DNA from: JANQUM01 sp047630355
GTDB taxonomy: Bacteria > Bacteroidota > Bacteroidia > Cytophagales > Spirosomataceae
Assembly (NCBI GenBank): GCA_047630355.1
Contig: JBLHXN010000191.1
Location: forward strand, 1 to 5,587
DNA length: 5,587 nucleotides
Direction: 5' to 3'
A program made the translations under genes and the position numbers. Of the stretch, positions 5,081-5,587 are shown in pieces (within the stretch, counting starts at the first letter, position 1; the number at the start of each line of letters is the position of its first letter). Under the pieces are notes generated by a model that saw only the letters and a program-made list of their open reading frames with translations, had not been told where the DNA came from and did no database searches.

Positions 5081-5587
5081 TGAAAAAAGTAATCTTAGTA
5101 ACCGGAGCCAGTTCGGGAATCGGAAAAGCAACTGCTCTCAAATTAATTCAGGAAGGAAATATCGTTTATGGTGCCGCCCGAAGGGTAGAATCCATGAAAG
5201 AATTAGAAACCGCCGGAGGTCACGCCATCAAAATGGACGTTACTGTAGCCGAAGATGTTAAAAACTGCGTTGCTCAAGTTATCAAAGAGCAGGGTAAAAT
5301 TGATGTCTTGGTCAACAATGCTGGGTACGCTATTTATGGCCCGGTGGAAGAAATTTCTATTGATGAGGCCCGCCAACAATTTGAAGTAAATATCTTTGGA
5401 TTAGCGGCGATTACACAAGAAGTTATTCCGCACATGCGGCAGGCAGGAAGCGGTCAGATCATCAATATTTCGTCTATCGGCGGAAAGATTTACACGCCGC
5501 TCGGAGCGTGGTATCACGCCACAAAACATGCTTTGGAAGGTTGGAGTGATTGCTTGCGACTTGAACTGACACAGTTTGGTATTGATG
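5080..5587 (+). CDS. SDR family NAD(P)-dependent oxidoreductase (partial, N-terminal 169 residues)
   Basis: Classical short-chain dehydrogenase/reductase, a cytosolic carbonyl/alcohol oxidoreductase with a Rossmann fold. The cofactor loop is TGASSGIG (8-15). The basic pair R34-R35 after beta strand 2 (GAARRVE) suggests preference for NADP(H). D53 in MDVT, NNAG (79-82) and N104 (VNIFG) are the usual structural and catalytic positions. The active site is S132 (NISSIGG), Y145 and K149 (YHATK). The YHATKHALEGWSDCLRLEL block (145-163) is typical of the 17-beta-HSD-like SDR subgroup, which is broad in substrate. The frame is open to the window edge; roughly 100 residues are missing from a normal length of about 270. 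ATG at 5080 fits exactly before beta strand 1 (KKVILVTG). It lies 52 bp after tetR, behind a perfect palindrome, so it is the likely target of that regulator. The substrate cannot be told. Confidence 0.95.
   Translation, partial: MKKVILVTGASSGIGKATALKLIQEGNIVYGAARRVESMKELETAGGHAIKMDVTVAEDVKNCVAQVIKEQGKIDVLVNNAGYAIYGPVEEISIDEARQQFEVNIFGLAAITQEVIPHMRQAGSGQIINISSIGGKIYTPLGAWYHATKHALEGWSDCLRLELTQFGID

Overview
The window looks like chromosomal DNA of a Bacteroidota member, most likely in the Cytophagales (Runella/Dyadobacter/Spirosoma-like). This rests on protein style, on Bacteroidota-type promoter boxes (TTTG, 19 bp, TATATTTG before the tetR gene; TAATTTTG before the hydrolase gene), on start codons without Shine-Dalgarno sequences, and on moderate GC. 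The genus is an inference; no marker gene is present.

Left part, minus strand (1-1360): a two-gene molybdenum hydroxylase operon. iorA (902-1360) encodes the small [2Fe-2S] subunit. iorB (889 down to the left edge) encodes the large molybdopterin subunit, of which only the first 296 residues are present; it carries a twin-arginine signal. The pair should form a periplasmic isoquinoline 1-oxidoreductase-like enzyme; its substrate cannot be read from the sequence. A 332-bp gap follows, holding the terminator of the next gene.

Middle (1641-3870): a complete S8 subtilisin-like lipoprotein protease on the minus strand (1693-2862) with a strong intrinsic terminator at 1641-1672. Divergent from it lies a secreted SGNH/GDSL-type hydrolase on the plus strand (3118-3870).

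Right part (3871-5587, plus strand): a decayed DUF1569 (DinB-like) gene at 3988-4422 with two frameshifting deletions and a late stop; then a tetR-family regulator (4506-5027) with a TTG start; then an SDR oxidoreductase (5080 to the right edge, 169 residues seen). Two near-identical palindromic sites, one against the -7 box of the tetR promoter (4479-4492) and one 19 bp before the SDR start codon (5047-5060), share 12 of 14 bases. They are the best candidates for the TetR operators, making tetR-SDR a self-regulated redox module.

No RNA genes, insertion sequences, CRISPR arrays or origins were seen. I found no clearly new system. The most informative signals are the paired operators, the traceable pseudogene, and an unusual substitution beside the active-site serine of the protease.
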